64,000 nt of DNA, taken from positions 1,302,001-1,366,000 of the forward strand of contig NZ_AP025282.1 of assembly GCF_024347215.1 (NCBI RefSeq), written 5' to 3'. Shown here in pieces: positions 1 through 8,140 of this stretch. Origin of the DNA: Aliamphritea ceti. GTDB lineage: Bacteria > Pseudomonadota > Gammaproteobacteria > Pseudomonadales > Balneatricaceae. Position numbers and translations under genes: made by a program. The notes under the pieces are model-generated. The model saw only the letters and a list, made by a program, of their open reading frames with translations. It was not told the origin of the DNA and made no database searches. Position 1 is the first letter of the stretch. Each line of letters starts with the position of its first letter.

Positions 1-743
1 ATCTGCAATACCGTTTTGCCGGAACAATTCGTGATCCTGAACATGTGGCGATACTTGAGGATGTAGAAGAGCGTCGTATGAATATTTACCGTGAGTTGTT
101 TTATAACAATGTAGCGGGGTTTGTAAATTCAGGTTTTCCGGTATTAAAAAGCTTGTGTACCGATGCTTATTGGCAGCAGCTTATTCGTGATTTTTTAGTT
201 GAATATCGCTGTCAGACGCCTTATTTCCTTGAAATTGCACAAGAATTTGTCAGTTATGTATCTGATGTACGTGAGCCACGGGATGACGATTTACCTTTTA
301 TGGCGGCTCTTGCGCATTATGAATGGGCTGAGTTGGCACTTGATACAGCTGAAGATTTAGATGATTTGAACGGTATTGATCCGGAAGGTGATTTACTTGC
401 TGAGCATCCGGTTCAGTCTCCTTTGGCCTGGTCGCTGATGTATGAATATCCGGTACATCATATTAGTGAATCATTTATTCCTGAAGAAAAATCGGCGACA
501 CCTAGCTGTTTAGTCGTGTATCGAAATATTCAGGATGCAGTGAAGTTTATGGAAATTAATCCGTTAACTGCACGTCTACTACATTTATTGGCAGAAGACT
601 CTGCTTTGAGTGGGCGGGAAGCCCTGTTACAGATTGCTGCCGAAATGGCACACCCTGATCCTGAGATGATTGTTCAGGGCGGCTTGAGCATCTTAGAACA
701 ATTGCGACAGTCAGAAATAATTTTAGGTACCAACAATAACTAA
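1..743 (+). CDS. HvfC-like RiPP maturation protein (DUF2063), 5' end cut by window
   Basis: The open frame runs in from the window edge; the first full codon is at base 3, so about 246 residues are visible. The stretch with RDPEH, then EERR, IYRELFYNN and GFPVL is the typical head of the DUF2063/HvfC family, so only a few N-terminal residues should be missing. A GTG at 45 lies inside this conserved region and is not the likely start. Family knowledge: HvfC-type proteins are partners of DUF692 (MNIO) iron enzymes that modify cysteines of a small exported precursor in copper-responsive RiPP operons. The DoxX gene 16 nt downstream is the usual companion. The modification role is inferred from family and context. 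Confidence 0.85.
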   Translation, partial: LQYRFAGTIRDPEHVAILEDVEERRMNIYRELFYNNVAGFVNSGFPVLKSLCTDAYWQQLIRDFLVEYRCQTPYFLEIAQEFVSYVSDVREPRDDDLPFMAALAHYEWAELALDTAEDLDDLNGIDPEGDLLAEHPVQSPLAWSLMYEYPVHHISESFIPEEKSATPSCLVVYRNIQDAVKFMEINPLTARLLHLLAEDSALSGREALLQIAAEMAHPDPEMIVQGGLSILEQLRQSEIILGTNNN

Positions 744-759
744 AAGCTGGGAATGTTCT

Positions 760-1371
760 ATGGCTAACCAACTAGTGAAACACTATAACTCTGTACATAA
801 CTTGCTGGATAAAACCCGTTTTGCAGAAGGTATTGCACCTTTGCTGCTGCGGCTATATTTAGCACCTGTTTTGATGCAGGCCGGTTATAACAAACTTTCT
901 CATTTTGAAGATACTGCTGCCTGGTTCGGTAATCCTGACTGGGGTCTGGGCCTGCCGTTTCCTGAGGTGATGGCTGCTTTGGCTGCAGGTACTGAATTTT
1001 TTGGCGGTGTTTTGCTGATTATTGGTCTGGCAACGCGCTGGATTTCAATTCCTTTGATGGTAACTATGCTGGTCGCAGCATTTACTGTGCATATAGATAA
1101 TGGCTGGTTGGCTATTTCCGATGCCAGTAGCTGGTTAGCGAATGACCGTGTAATGGAGGCCAGTGAGCGTTTGTCCCGTGCTAAAGAAATTTTACAGGAA
1201 AACGGCAACTACGGTTGGTTAACAGGCAAAGGGTCTGTGGTTATTTTGAATAATGGTATTGAGTTTGCAATTACCTATTTCATTATGCTGCTGAGCTTAT
1301 TCTTTACCGGTGGTGGTCGTTATCTGAGTATTGATTACTGGTTAGCGAAGTCTTTTCGTAACCAGGATTGA
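760..1371 (+). CDS. DoxX-family membrane protein, HvfX-like
   Basis: 203 residues with about four hydrophobic helices (roughly 25-45, 70-90, 95-112 and 163-185) and the DoxX-family pattern of a glycine-rich helix (EFFGGVLLIIGLATR). It starts 16 nt after the DUF2063 gene with GGGA upstream of the ATG, so the two are probably co-transcribed. DoxX proteins in this position are annotated as HvfX-type maturation proteins of copper-binding RiPP operons; their exact chemistry is unclear. Plain DoxX oxidoreductase-like function in another setting is the alternative, but the neighbour makes the RiPP role more likely. A strong terminator follows, so this is the last gene of the operon. Confidence 0.8.
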   Translation: MANQLVKHYNSVHNLLDKTRFAEGIAPLLLRLYLAPVLMQAGYNKLSHFEDTAAWFGNPDWGLGLPFPEVMAALAAGTEFFGGVLLIIGLATRWISIPLMVTMLVAAFTVHIDNGWLAISDASSWLANDRVMEASERLSRAKEILQENGNYGWLTGKGSVVILNNGIEFAITYFIMLLSLFFTGGGRYLSIDYWLAKSFRNQD

Positions 1372-1405
1372 GTAGTTCGCTGTTCTCCACAGTGAGTAGA
1401 CCTTT

Positions 1406-1432
1406 GCAGCACCTTTAGGTGCTGCTTTTTTA
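1406..1432 (+). terminator. Rho-independent terminator of the hvf-like operon
   Basis: Perfect 8-bp stem GCAGCACC/GGTGCTGC with a TTTA loop, followed by six T. It closes the operon on the plus strand and lies just beyond the stop of the convergent minus-strand gene. Confidence 0.9.
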
Positions 1433-1445
1433 TATCTGAATTTAA

Positions 1446-1874
1446 TCAGATGCTTTGAGATTGCTGTGGTTCTTCTGCTGGCATCTGCGGCAATTTCTGT
1501 AATAAATCGTCGAGTAAAAACTGACAGGTTTCACTGCTGCTTACACCGGCAGAAAGACTTCCCAGTAGTTTATTTAACCACTCCCGGGTGATTTCTGGAG
1601 GTAAACTCTGATTATCAGGGAGGGTTTCGTCTTCAGCCTGCGTATTTTGTTTGAGGCAGCGGATATAGTTTTCTGTCTCTGTCGCAAGTAACTGGCTATG
1701 TTGTTCTAAGCTTTCGAATAGCTGTTGAAGACTGTGCAGGTCAATTATAGGTTCTTCGGCCTGATGGCTTGCAGGTGAAAGATAATCTGCATGTGAAAGA
1801 GTTATACCCATTAGCAAGCAGGCCAGGAAGGCAATCTTCCGTATCTGTTTAAGGAGTGGTAAAACGGACAGCAT
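1446..1874 (-). CDS. Small exported protein of unknown function
   Basis: 142 residues from the ATG at 1874, chosen because AGGAG sits 6 nt upstream; a GTG five codons earlier has no such site. The N-terminus (basic KQIRK, then a hydrophobic run ending near SHA) looks like a Sec signal peptide with cleavage before DYLSP. The mature part is acidic, Gln/Glu-rich and mostly helical, with two cysteines (in NYIRCLKQ and SSETCQFL) that could pair in the periplasm. I do not recognise a family. It follows trmO by 33 nt in the same direction, so it may be co-transcribed with trmO, but no functional link is evident. Confidence 0.6.
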   Translation of the reverse strand: MLSVLPLLKQIRKIAFLACLLMGITLSHADYLSPASHQAEEPIIDLHSLQQLFESLEQHSQLLATETENYIRCLKQNTQAEDETLPDNQSLPPEITREWLNKLLGSLSAGVSSSETCQFLLDDLLQKLPQMPAEEPQQSQSI

Positions 1875-1907
1875 ATTATTCTCCTGCACAGTGCTGGAAT
1901 AAGCACT

Positions 1908-2624
1908 TTAAGACTCAAGTATAATTTCAGTTACCTGAATCTGTTCAGAATTTATTGTCCAGCGAATGTCCAGGTCATGCAGTTTGATACCGTATATACG
2001 CGTGTTTTGTTTGTTCTTATGGTATGCAGGACGAGGATCGCAGCGCAGAATTTCTTCTATTTGCTGTCGAAGTGGAGTATTTAACCGCAGAGCATGAGTT
2101 TCCATTTTTGCTTCAGCATCACCAGAATACTTAACAGCCAGTTCAAGCGTTTCAGCTTGTGTGGCCAATTCAAAATTAGCGTCTTCAATTATGTCGCTAT
2201 ACGGCAGATAAGGTTTAATGTCGAGAATAGGGGTTTGGTCGAGCAAATCTGCACCGCTGACATCCAGAAATACTGTGTTGTTTTCATGACGTATACTTTC
2301 GAGCTTTACCGGTGAAAGTCCAATTGGATTAGGTCGGAAAGGTGAGCGTGATGCGAATACTCCCAGTTTTTGATTACCACCAAGTCTCGGTGGCCTTACA
2401 CTTGGAGACCAGCCCTTATCGACACAGGCACTAAATACGAATATTAGCCATATATGTGAGCAGGTTTCCAGGCCGCGAACCGCTTCTGGGGATGAAAACT
2501 CCGGCAGTAGTTCAATTGTGGCCATCATTGATTTTGCCAGTCCCGGTTGTCTGGGAATGCCGAACTTTTCTTTGAATCCGCTGTGGATAATAGCTATGGG
2601 GGGCAGATTGAGCTCGGTAGTCAT
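1908..2624 (-). CDS. trmO: tRNA (N6-threonylcarbamoyladenosine(37)-N6)-methyltransferase TrmO
   Basis: 238 residues, normal for TrmO (YaeB/TsaA). Hallmarks: N-terminal IAIIHSGFKEKFGIPRQPGL, ETCSHIWLIF, RPPRLGGN (77-84) and the SAM-site stretch around SRSPFRPNPIGLS (92-104). The enzyme uses S-adenosylmethionine to methylate t6A at position 37 of certain tRNAs, which improves decoding. The C-terminal part carries DPRPAYH, also a family feature. It lies downstream of comF on the same strand with a short gap, and is followed by a small exported protein. Confidence 0.93.
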   Translation of the reverse strand: MTTELNLPPIAIIHSGFKEKFGIPRQPGLAKSMMATIELLPEFSSPEAVRGLETCSHIWLIFVFSACVDKGWSPSVRPPRLGGNQKLGVFASRSPFRPNPIGLSPVKLESIRHENNTVFLDVSGADLLDQTPILDIKPYLPYSDIIEDANFELATQAETLELAVKYSGDAEAKMETHALRLNTPLRQQIEEILRCDPRPAYHKNKQNTRIYGIKLHDLDIRWTINSEQIQVTEIILES

Positions 2625-2693
2625 AGTTTGTGAGTCTTAATATGTTTGAACAATGGCAGATTATATCCTTTATCGGTTTGATTTCGGATTTGT

Positions 2694-3395
2694 TTATGCC
2701 GTAGGGGGCTTATCGGTTCTGGCGAGCGCCATAATATCGACCCGCTTGCAGCCAGCCTGTTTGAGTATCTGGCTGATAATGTTAGCTGTGGCGCCAGTGG
2801 TAATAACGTCATCCACCAACATGACATGCGGCGGTGGTCTGCTGCGACAGTTAAAACTGTTGCGAAGATTGCTGCGTCTTTCTTTTGCGCTGAGGTGTAT
2901 TTGGTTCGGAGTATGAACTATTTTCTGTAGAGTTTTAGTATCCAGCGATAACTGTAAATGCCGGCTTATCTCCTGGGCTATAAGCCAGGCGTGATTGTAT
3001 TCACGTTTAAGCAGTTTTTGTGGGTGCATGGGGACAGGGATGATGCAATCAGGTCGCTTTGTCAGGCGAATGTTCAGCAGTGCCAGTTTGCTGAGTGCTA
3101 TCAGATAGTCAGTGCGGTTATTAAACTTCCCAGGTGGTATTAACGCATCGATTGGGAATTCATAGCGAAAAGCGCAGTAAGCCTGGTTGAAAACTGGTTT
3201 TTTGCGCAGGCAAGCCGGGCAGGGATTATTATCAGACGGTAATGGAAGTGCGCAGATCAGGCAGTGATATTGTAGCCAGGGTAAGTCGTGTTGGCACTCT
3301 CTGCATATAGTACTTCGGTCGGCATGTTTTAGTTGGCAAATCATACATTTTTTCTGATTGAAAAATAACCAGTAGTCTTCTGTTGTGTATAACAT
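2694..3395 (-). CDS. comF: ComF-family phosphoribosyltransferase-like protein
   Basis: 233 residues. The first 62 carry eight cysteines in CxxC pairs (C17/C20, C31/C34, C45/C48, C59/C62), a double zinc-ribbon head. The C-terminus holds the PRPP-binding motif VMLVDDVITTGAT (191-203). This is the ComF/GntX architecture, linked to DNA uptake in some species; the catalytic role is unproven. The ATG at 3395 lacks a clear ribosome site, and a methionine at codon 18 would cut into the first zinc knuckle, so the long form is preferred. It is divergent from bioB, the arrangement seen in Pseudomonas. Confidence 0.88.
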   Translation of the reverse strand: MLYTTEDYWLFFNQKKCMICQLKHADRSTICRECQHDLPWLQYHCLICALPLPSDNNPCPACLRKKPVFNQAYCAFRYEFPIDALIPPGKFNNRTDYLIALSKLALLNIRLTKRPDCIIPVPMHPQKLLKREYNHAWLIAQEISRHLQLSLDTKTLQKIVHTPNQIHLSAKERRSNLRNSFNCRSRPPPHVMLVDDVITTGATANIISQILKQAGCKRVDIMALARTDKPPTA

Positions 3396-3398
3396 GAG

Positions 3399-3426
3399 TT
3401 GACAGATTTCCTTATCCGTTTATCAT
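3399..3426 (+). promoter_or_regulatory. Candidate sigma-70 promoter for the biotin operon
   Basis: Perfect -35 TTGACA (3399-3404), 16-bp spacer and -10 TATCAT (3421-3426, five of six consensus bases), about 60 nt before the bioB ATG. I see no BirA or BioR operator with confidence. Confidence 0.6.
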
Positions 3427-3488
3427 TAGCCACTTGCCAAAAGCGGCTGTTTTTATGCCGTTCATCAAGTGACAGGACTAACATCAGT

Positions 3489-4532
3489 ATGCAGCATTCA
3501 AGCGCTATCCGACATGACTGGACCGAAGCTGAAGTACAGGCTTTATTCGATCTGCCTTTTAATGATCTGCTGTTTCAAGCGCAGCTTGTTCATCGTCAGA
3601 ACTTCAATCCTAACGAAGTTCAGGTAAGTACACTCCTGTCGATCAAAACCGGTGCTTGCCCGGAAGACTGTAAATATTGCCCACAGAGTGGTCATTACAA
3701 TACAGGTCTGGAAAAAGAACGCTTGATGCAGGTAGAAAAAGTACTGGAAAAAGCCCGTAAAGCGAAGGCGTCAGGTTCGACCCGTTTTTGTATGGGAGCT
3801 GCCTGGAAACATCCTGCTGAAAAGGATATGCCATACGTGCTTGAGATGGTACAGGAAGTTAAGAAGCTTGGTCTGGAGACCTGCATGACTTTAGGCATGC
3901 TGGATCAGGGGAAAGCTGAGCGTTTGGCGGATGCGGGCTTGGATTACTATAACCATAACCTTGATACCTCTCCTGAGTTCTACGATAAAATCATTACTAC
4001 ACGTACGTTCCAGGACCGTCTGGATACCCTGCACAATGTCCGTGAGTCGGGTATGAAGGTTTGTAGTGGTGGTATTTTAGGCATGGGTGAAACCGCCACT
4101 GACCGTATAGGTTTATTACGTCAGTTGGCAAACATGCCGACTCAGCCTGAAAGTGTGCCTATTAATATGTTGGTGAAAGTGAAAGGCACGCCAATGGAAA
4201 ATGTTGAAGATCTGGATCATCTGGAGTTTGTGCGTACGATCGCTGTTGCCCGTATTATGATGCCTGCGTCTCATGTACGTCTATCGGCGGGTCGTGAAAG
4301 CATGAGCGACGAAATGCAGGCGATGACCTTCATGGCTGGTGCAAACTCTATTTTCTATGGCGAGTGTCTGTTGACGACGCCGAATCCTGAAACTCACCGT
4401 GATTTACAGTTGTTCAAACGTCTGGGTATTAATCCTGAACAACGTATCGAAGAAAGTGATGATACTCAGGCACAGGTTATTATGCAGTCATTGCAGAAGC
4501 AGCAAGACGATCCTGTCTTCTACGAAGCCTGA
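3489..4532 (+). CDS. bioB: Biotin synthase BioB
   Basis: 347 residues from the ATG at 3489. The start is placed here because WTEAEVQALF and following residues match the usual BioB N-terminus; an in-frame TTG at 3399 overlaps the promoter -35 and would add 30 atypical residues. The radical-SAM cysteines C57, C61 and C64 (CPEDCKYC) bind the 4Fe-4S cluster. BioB inserts sulfur into dethiobiotin, the last step of biotin synthesis. It is the first gene of the bioBFHCD operon. Confidence 0.97.
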   Translation: MQHSSAIRHDWTEAEVQALFDLPFNDLLFQAQLVHRQNFNPNEVQVSTLLSIKTGACPEDCKYCPQSGHYNTGLEKERLMQVEKVLEKARKAKASGSTRFCMGAAWKHPAEKDMPYVLEMVQEVKKLGLETCMTLGMLDQGKAERLADAGLDYYNHNLDTSPEFYDKIITTRTFQDRLDTLHNVRESGMKVCSGGILGMGETATDRIGLLRQLANMPTQPESVPINMLVKVKGTPMENVEDLDHLEFVRTIAVARIMMPASHVRLSAGRESMSDEMQAMTFMAGANSIFYGECLLTTPNPETHRDLQLFKRLGINPEQRIEESDDTQAQVIMQSLQKQQDDPVFYEA

Positions 4533-4591
4533 TTTAATCGCATTTCTCCTGGTCATGGCGAATAGCCATGACCGCATCTGATGGTTCGACT

Positions 4592-5749
4592 ATGTCATTC
4601 TCACAGCTAAAGGATGAACTGGAGCTGCGCAAGCAGGCTTCACTTTATCGTTCCCGCAGAACCTTACAAACGCCTCAGACTCCTAATATCAGAGTTGACG
4701 GAAAAGAGTATTTGGCGTTTTGTTCAAACGATTATCTGGGTCTGGCAAATCATCCGGATGTTATCAGTGCATTCCAAACTGCTGCTAACAAGTACGGCGT
4801 TGGCGGTGGTGCGTCCCATCTTGTGAACGGCCATAGCCAGGCACATCACGAACTTGAGCTGGCATTAGCAGAGTTTACCGGGCGTGATCGGGCATTATTA
4901 TTCTCGACCGGTTATATGGCCAATTTAGGTGCCGTGACTGCGTTATTAAATAAGCAGGATGGCGTGTTTGAAGACCGGGTAAATCATGCTTCATTACTTG
5001 ATGCTGGATTATTAAGCGGGGCCCGTTTTCAGCGTTATTTACATAATGATGCTGCCAATTTACGCACGCGACTGCAGCGCAGTGAAGCACGCCGTAAGTT
5101 GGTTATTACTGATGGTGTCTTCAGTATGGATGGCGACTTAGCGCCGTTGCCTGATTTGGTGGCAGCCAGTCGTGAGTCAGATGCCTGGGTGATGGTCGAC
5201 GATGCCCATGGTCTGGGATGCTTAGGCAAGGAAGGACGCGGTAGCGTGGATCATTTTGATCTTGGTCAGAATGATGTGCAAATCCTGATGGGTACTTTGG
5301 GCAAAGCATTTGGTACTGCTGGTGCGTTTATTGCCGGGTCTGATGTTCTCATTGAAACTCTGATTCAGCACGCCCGCAGTTATATTTATACCACCAGTAT
5401 GCCACCAGCAGTTGCGGCGGCGACATTATGCAGTTTGCAGTTAGTTCGTAAAGACGAGTGGCGCAGAGAGAAACTTCAGTCGCTAATTACTCAGTTTCGT
5501 AGCGGTTGTGAAGCACTTGGTTTGGTGTTGATGGAATCGCGTACACCAATTCAGCCTATCCTGGTTGGCAGTAGCGAAACAGCGATGCAAATGAGTGCAG
5601 CTTTAGAAGCTAAAGGCATTTTTATTACAGCTATTCGCCCGCCTACGGTACCGAAAAACGAAGCGCGTTTGCGGGTTACTCTGAGTGCCAGTCATACAGA
5701 GGCTGAAGTTGACAGGCTATTGGTTGCGTTGTCAGAGGTGAAGTTATGA
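4592..5749 (+). CDS. bioF: 8-amino-7-oxononanoate synthase BioF
   Basis: 385 residues from the ATG at 4592. This start aligns MSFSQLKDELELRKQASLYR with the normal BioF head; an ATG at 4568 would add eight residues, and neither has a strong ribosome site. It is a PLP-dependent alpha-oxoamine synthase joining pimeloyl-ACP and L-alanine. The PLP lysine is K238 (in GTLGKAFGTAG), and DDAHGLG (203-209) holds the cofactor-site Asp and His. It overlaps bioH by the ATGA junction, which implies translational coupling. Confidence 0.95.
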   Translation: MSFSQLKDELELRKQASLYRSRRTLQTPQTPNIRVDGKEYLAFCSNDYLGLANHPDVISAFQTAANKYGVGGGASHLVNGHSQAHHELELALAEFTGRDRALLFSTGYMANLGAVTALLNKQDGVFEDRVNHASLLDAGLLSGARFQRYLHNDAANLRTRLQRSEARRKLVITDGVFSMDGDLAPLPDLVAASRESDAWVMVDDAHGLGCLGKEGRGSVDHFDLGQNDVQILMGTLGKAFGTAGAFIAGSDVLIETLIQHARSYIYTTSMPPAVAAATLCSLQLVRKDEWRREKLQSLITQFRSGCEALGLVLMESRTPIQPILVGSSETAMQMSAALEAKGIFITAIRPPTVPKNEARLRVTLSASHTEAEVDRLLVALSEVKL

Positions 5750-6537
5750 GTTTACATATTAGCTTTGCCGGCCAGCCATTGAAGCAAGCTCCTACGTTAG
5801 TGTTCTTACATGGTTGGGGCATGCACAGTGGTATCTGGAAGCAATTATCTGAGCAATTAAAAGATGATTTTTCGATAGTTCTCATTGATTTGCCGGGGCA
5901 TGGATATAGCAATGTGCCTGTCGAAGCCTGTTCATTGGATGCTATGGTTGAGCAGATTCATGAAGTACTGAAAAAATCTAATATATCCAATGCTGCCTGG
6001 CTTGGCTGGTCATTAGGTGGTGTGGTGGCGATGGAATATGCTCGCCGCTATAACGAAGAAGTTTCATCTCTTATTACGTTGTGCAGCAGTCCTTGTTTTG
6101 TGGCCACTGATGATTGGTCTGCGGGTATGCCAGCGGATACTTTTAATCAATTTAGTAAAGCCTTTAAAGTTTCTTCGCTGAAAACCTTACAGCGTTTTGC
6201 CATGTTGCAGGTACAAGGTTCTGCGACAGCGCGGCATGATCTGAAAGAGTTGAAACGCCTGATTACGGAAGTAACTGAACCTGATCAGGAAGCTCTCAGT
6301 GCTGCGCTGGAAATTTTAGAGGCTGATCATCGTTTACTCACTGAAGCTCTGGATCAGTCGGGGTTGTCAGTTGCGCATGTTTTATGTGAACTGGATACAC
6401 TGGCGCCAGTCGGTATTGCTGATTATCTTCGCCAGTTATCTCATTCTACGGTGGATATTTTACTGAATCTCTCCCATGTTCCGATGTTGTCTGCACCTGA
6501 GCAACTGGCTGAACTTATTCGGGGGAAACTGTTATGA
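5746..6537 (+). CDS. bioH: Pimeloyl-[ACP] methyl ester esterase BioH
   Basis: 263 residues, an alpha/beta hydrolase with the oxyanion turn LHGWGM (21-26), nucleophile S89 in GWSLGG, and the likely triad partners D217 (ELDTLAP) and H244 (LSHVPM). BioH removes the methyl group from pimeloyl-ACP methyl ester, ending fatty-acid-style elongation of the disguised pimelate precursor. Its position between bioF and bioC, with four-base overlaps on both sides, supports this over a generic esterase. Confidence 0.95.
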   Translation: MSLHISFAGQPLKQAPTLVFLHGWGMHSGIWKQLSEQLKDDFSIVLIDLPGHGYSNVPVEACSLDAMVEQIHEVLKKSNISNAAWLGWSLGGVVAMEYARRYNEEVSSLITLCSSPCFVATDDWSAGMPADTFNQFSKAFKVSSLKTLQRFAMLQVQGSATARHDLKELKRLITEVTEPDQEALSAALEILEADHRLLTEALDQSGLSVAHVLCELDTLAPVGIADYLRQLSHSTVDILLNLSHVPMLSAPEQLAELIRGKLL

Positions 6538-7334
6538 GTCAGTTTTCTAAGCAGGAAGTGGCAAGTTCATTTAGCCGGGCTGCCAGCAGTTATGATAATT
6601 ATGCAAAGTTACAGCAGCAGGTAGGCGAGCATCTTCTTGCTAATGTTTTATTGTCAGATACACATAGTATTAAGCAGGCTGTCGATCTGGGTTGTGGGAC
6701 TGGCTATTTTATCCCCCGGTTAATGGATGTATGTCAGCCTGAACTTCTAACCGGGTTGGATTTAGCATCTGGTATGCTGAAGTATGCGCGGCAGTATCAT
6801 GGCGCTGAAAACATTAACTGGCTATGTGCCGATGCCGAGGCATTGCCGCTGAGCGCTGACAGTGTTGATTTGATCTTTTCCAGTTTGGCTATTCAGTGGT
6901 GTGAAAATCTGCCGCAAATGTTTGCTGAAATTTACCGGGTACTTCGCCCAGGCGGACAGTTTGTATTCAGTACGTTGGGGCCTGAGAGTCTGTGTGAATT
7001 ACGTGCATCCTGGGCGGTAGTAGATGAGTATCAGCACGTGAGTGAGTTTATTCCTTTCGGGCAGTTGAGAAGCAGCATTGGCCAGCTTCAGGAAGTTAGC
7101 TTCACTGCAGAGCCTGTGCAGCTGTTATATACAGAGCTGCGAGGGCTGACAAATGAGCTTAAGCGTATTGGTGCTCATAATATGAGCGCTGGTCGGCCTG
7201 GTGGTTTAACGGGTAAGCAACATCTGTTGGCTTTTCGGGATGCTTACGAAGCTTATAGGCGTGAAGATGGGTTCTTGCCAGCAACCTATGAAGTGGCTTA
7301 TGTAGTGCTTCGTAAACCTGAACAGTATTCATAA
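6534..7334 (+). CDS. bioC: Malonyl-[ACP] O-methyltransferase BioC
   Basis: 266 residues with a class I SAM-methyltransferase fold: FSRAASSYDNYA head, motif I VDLGCGTGYF (50-59), and GGLTGKQHL near the C-terminus, typical of BioC. It methylates the free carboxyl of malonyl-ACP so that the fatty-acid machinery accepts it as a primer. BioC and BioH together define the methyl-ester route to pimelate. It overlaps bioH by ATGA; bioD follows after 16 nt. Confidence 0.95.
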   Translation: MSQFSKQEVASSFSRAASSYDNYAKLQQQVGEHLLANVLLSDTHSIKQAVDLGCGTGYFIPRLMDVCQPELLTGLDLASGMLKYARQYHGAENINWLCADAEALPLSADSVDLIFSSLAIQWCENLPQMFAEIYRVLRPGGQFVFSTLGPESLCELRASWAVVDEYQHVSEFIPFGQLRSSIGQLQEVSFTAEPVQLLYTELRGLTNELKRIGAHNMSAGRPGGLTGKQHLLAFRDAYEAYRREDGFLPATYEVAYVVLRKPEQYS

Positions 7335-7350
7335 ATAAAGACGATTTGTT

Positions 7351-8037
7351 ATGGCGAAGAAAAGTATTTTTATTGCTGGTACTGATACTGATGTTGGTAA
7401 AACAGTTATAGCAGCAGGTATTCTGCAGGCTGCTAACAATAAAGGCCTGTCGACGGTTGCTATTAAGCCAATCGCAGCAGGCTGCGAACTTACAGAAGCG
7501 GGATTGCGTAATTCTGATGCATTGTTGTTGCAGAAGACAGCAAGTATAGAGCTGAGTTATGAACAGGTTAATCCGATTGCATTTGAACCACCTATTGCGC
7601 CGCATATTGCTGCGGAGCATGAGGGACGTCGGTTGGATGCTGATCGGATAGCTGCTTTGTGTCGTGGCGTGTTACTCAAGCCTGCCGATCTGGTGGTTAT
7701 TGAAGGGGCTGGCGGTTGGCGCGTTCCGTTAAATAATCGACAGACTATTGCCGATATTCCTAAAATGCTAAAGACGCCGGTTATATTGGTTGTAGGCATG
7801 AAGTTGGGCTGTATCAGCCATACCCTACTGACGGTTGAAAGTATTATCCGTGATGGTTTACCACTAGCCGGATGGGTGGCTAACCAGATTGATGCGGACA
7901 TGAGTTGTTATGCTGAAAATTTGCAGACGTTAAAAAACATGTTGTCTGCACCTTTGATTGCCGAAGTGCCGTACTCTGATAATTGCTCTCCGGAAAACAT
8001 TGCCCAATTTGTGGACATTGATGCTTTAATCGGTTGA
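7351..8037 (+). CDS. bioD: Dethiobiotin synthase BioD
   Basis: 228 residues. The P-loop is GTDTDVGKT (10-18), the N-terminal hallmark of ATP-dependent dethiobiotin synthetase, and VIEGAGGWRVPL carries the conserved Glu-Gly-Ala-Gly-Gly stretch. It closes the ureido ring on 7,8-diaminopelargonate using CO2 and ATP. It is the last recognisable biotin gene of the operon. The aminotransferase gene bioA, which makes its substrate, is not in this window. Confidence 0.95.
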   Translation: MAKKSIFIAGTDTDVGKTVIAAGILQAANNKGLSTVAIKPIAAGCELTEAGLRNSDALLLQKTASIELSYEQVNPIAFEPPIAPHIAAEHEGRRLDADRIAALCRGVLLKPADLVVIEGAGGWRVPLNNRQTIADIPKMLKTPVILVVGMKLGCISHTLLTVESIIRDGLPLAGWVANQIDADMSCYAENLQTLKNMLSAPLIAEVPYSDNCSPENIAQFVDIDALIG

Positions 8038-8060
8038 TTAAATACTGATCAATACGGATA

Positions 8061-8109
8061 CTGTGATGGCAGATCGGTGGTTATGGCGGTAATTTTTTAG
8101 CCATCACAG
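8061..8109. repeat. Perfect 10-bp inverted repeat upstream of the mini-rod gene
   Basis: CTGTGATGGC (8061-8070) is exactly complementary to GCCATCACAG (8100-8109) across a 29-nt spacer. A shorter nested pairing (ATGGC with GCCAT) uses the same right arm, so two exclusive hairpins are possible. It lies between bioD and the 81-residue gene. There is no T-run after the right arm, so it is not a standard terminator; an operator or leader structure is possible. Confidence 0.6.
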
Positions 8110-8140
8110 TTTAAAGGTTAATTATTTTAGAGGTGTAATC

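Noticed and set aside
3399..3488. TTG start giving a 377-residue BioB
   Set aside because: The TTG is part of a perfect -35 box, and the extra residues do not match BioB.
7159..7620. 153-codon minus-strand frame across the bioC-bioD junction
   Set aside because: Composition is atypical and both real genes on the other strand are intact and essential to the operon.
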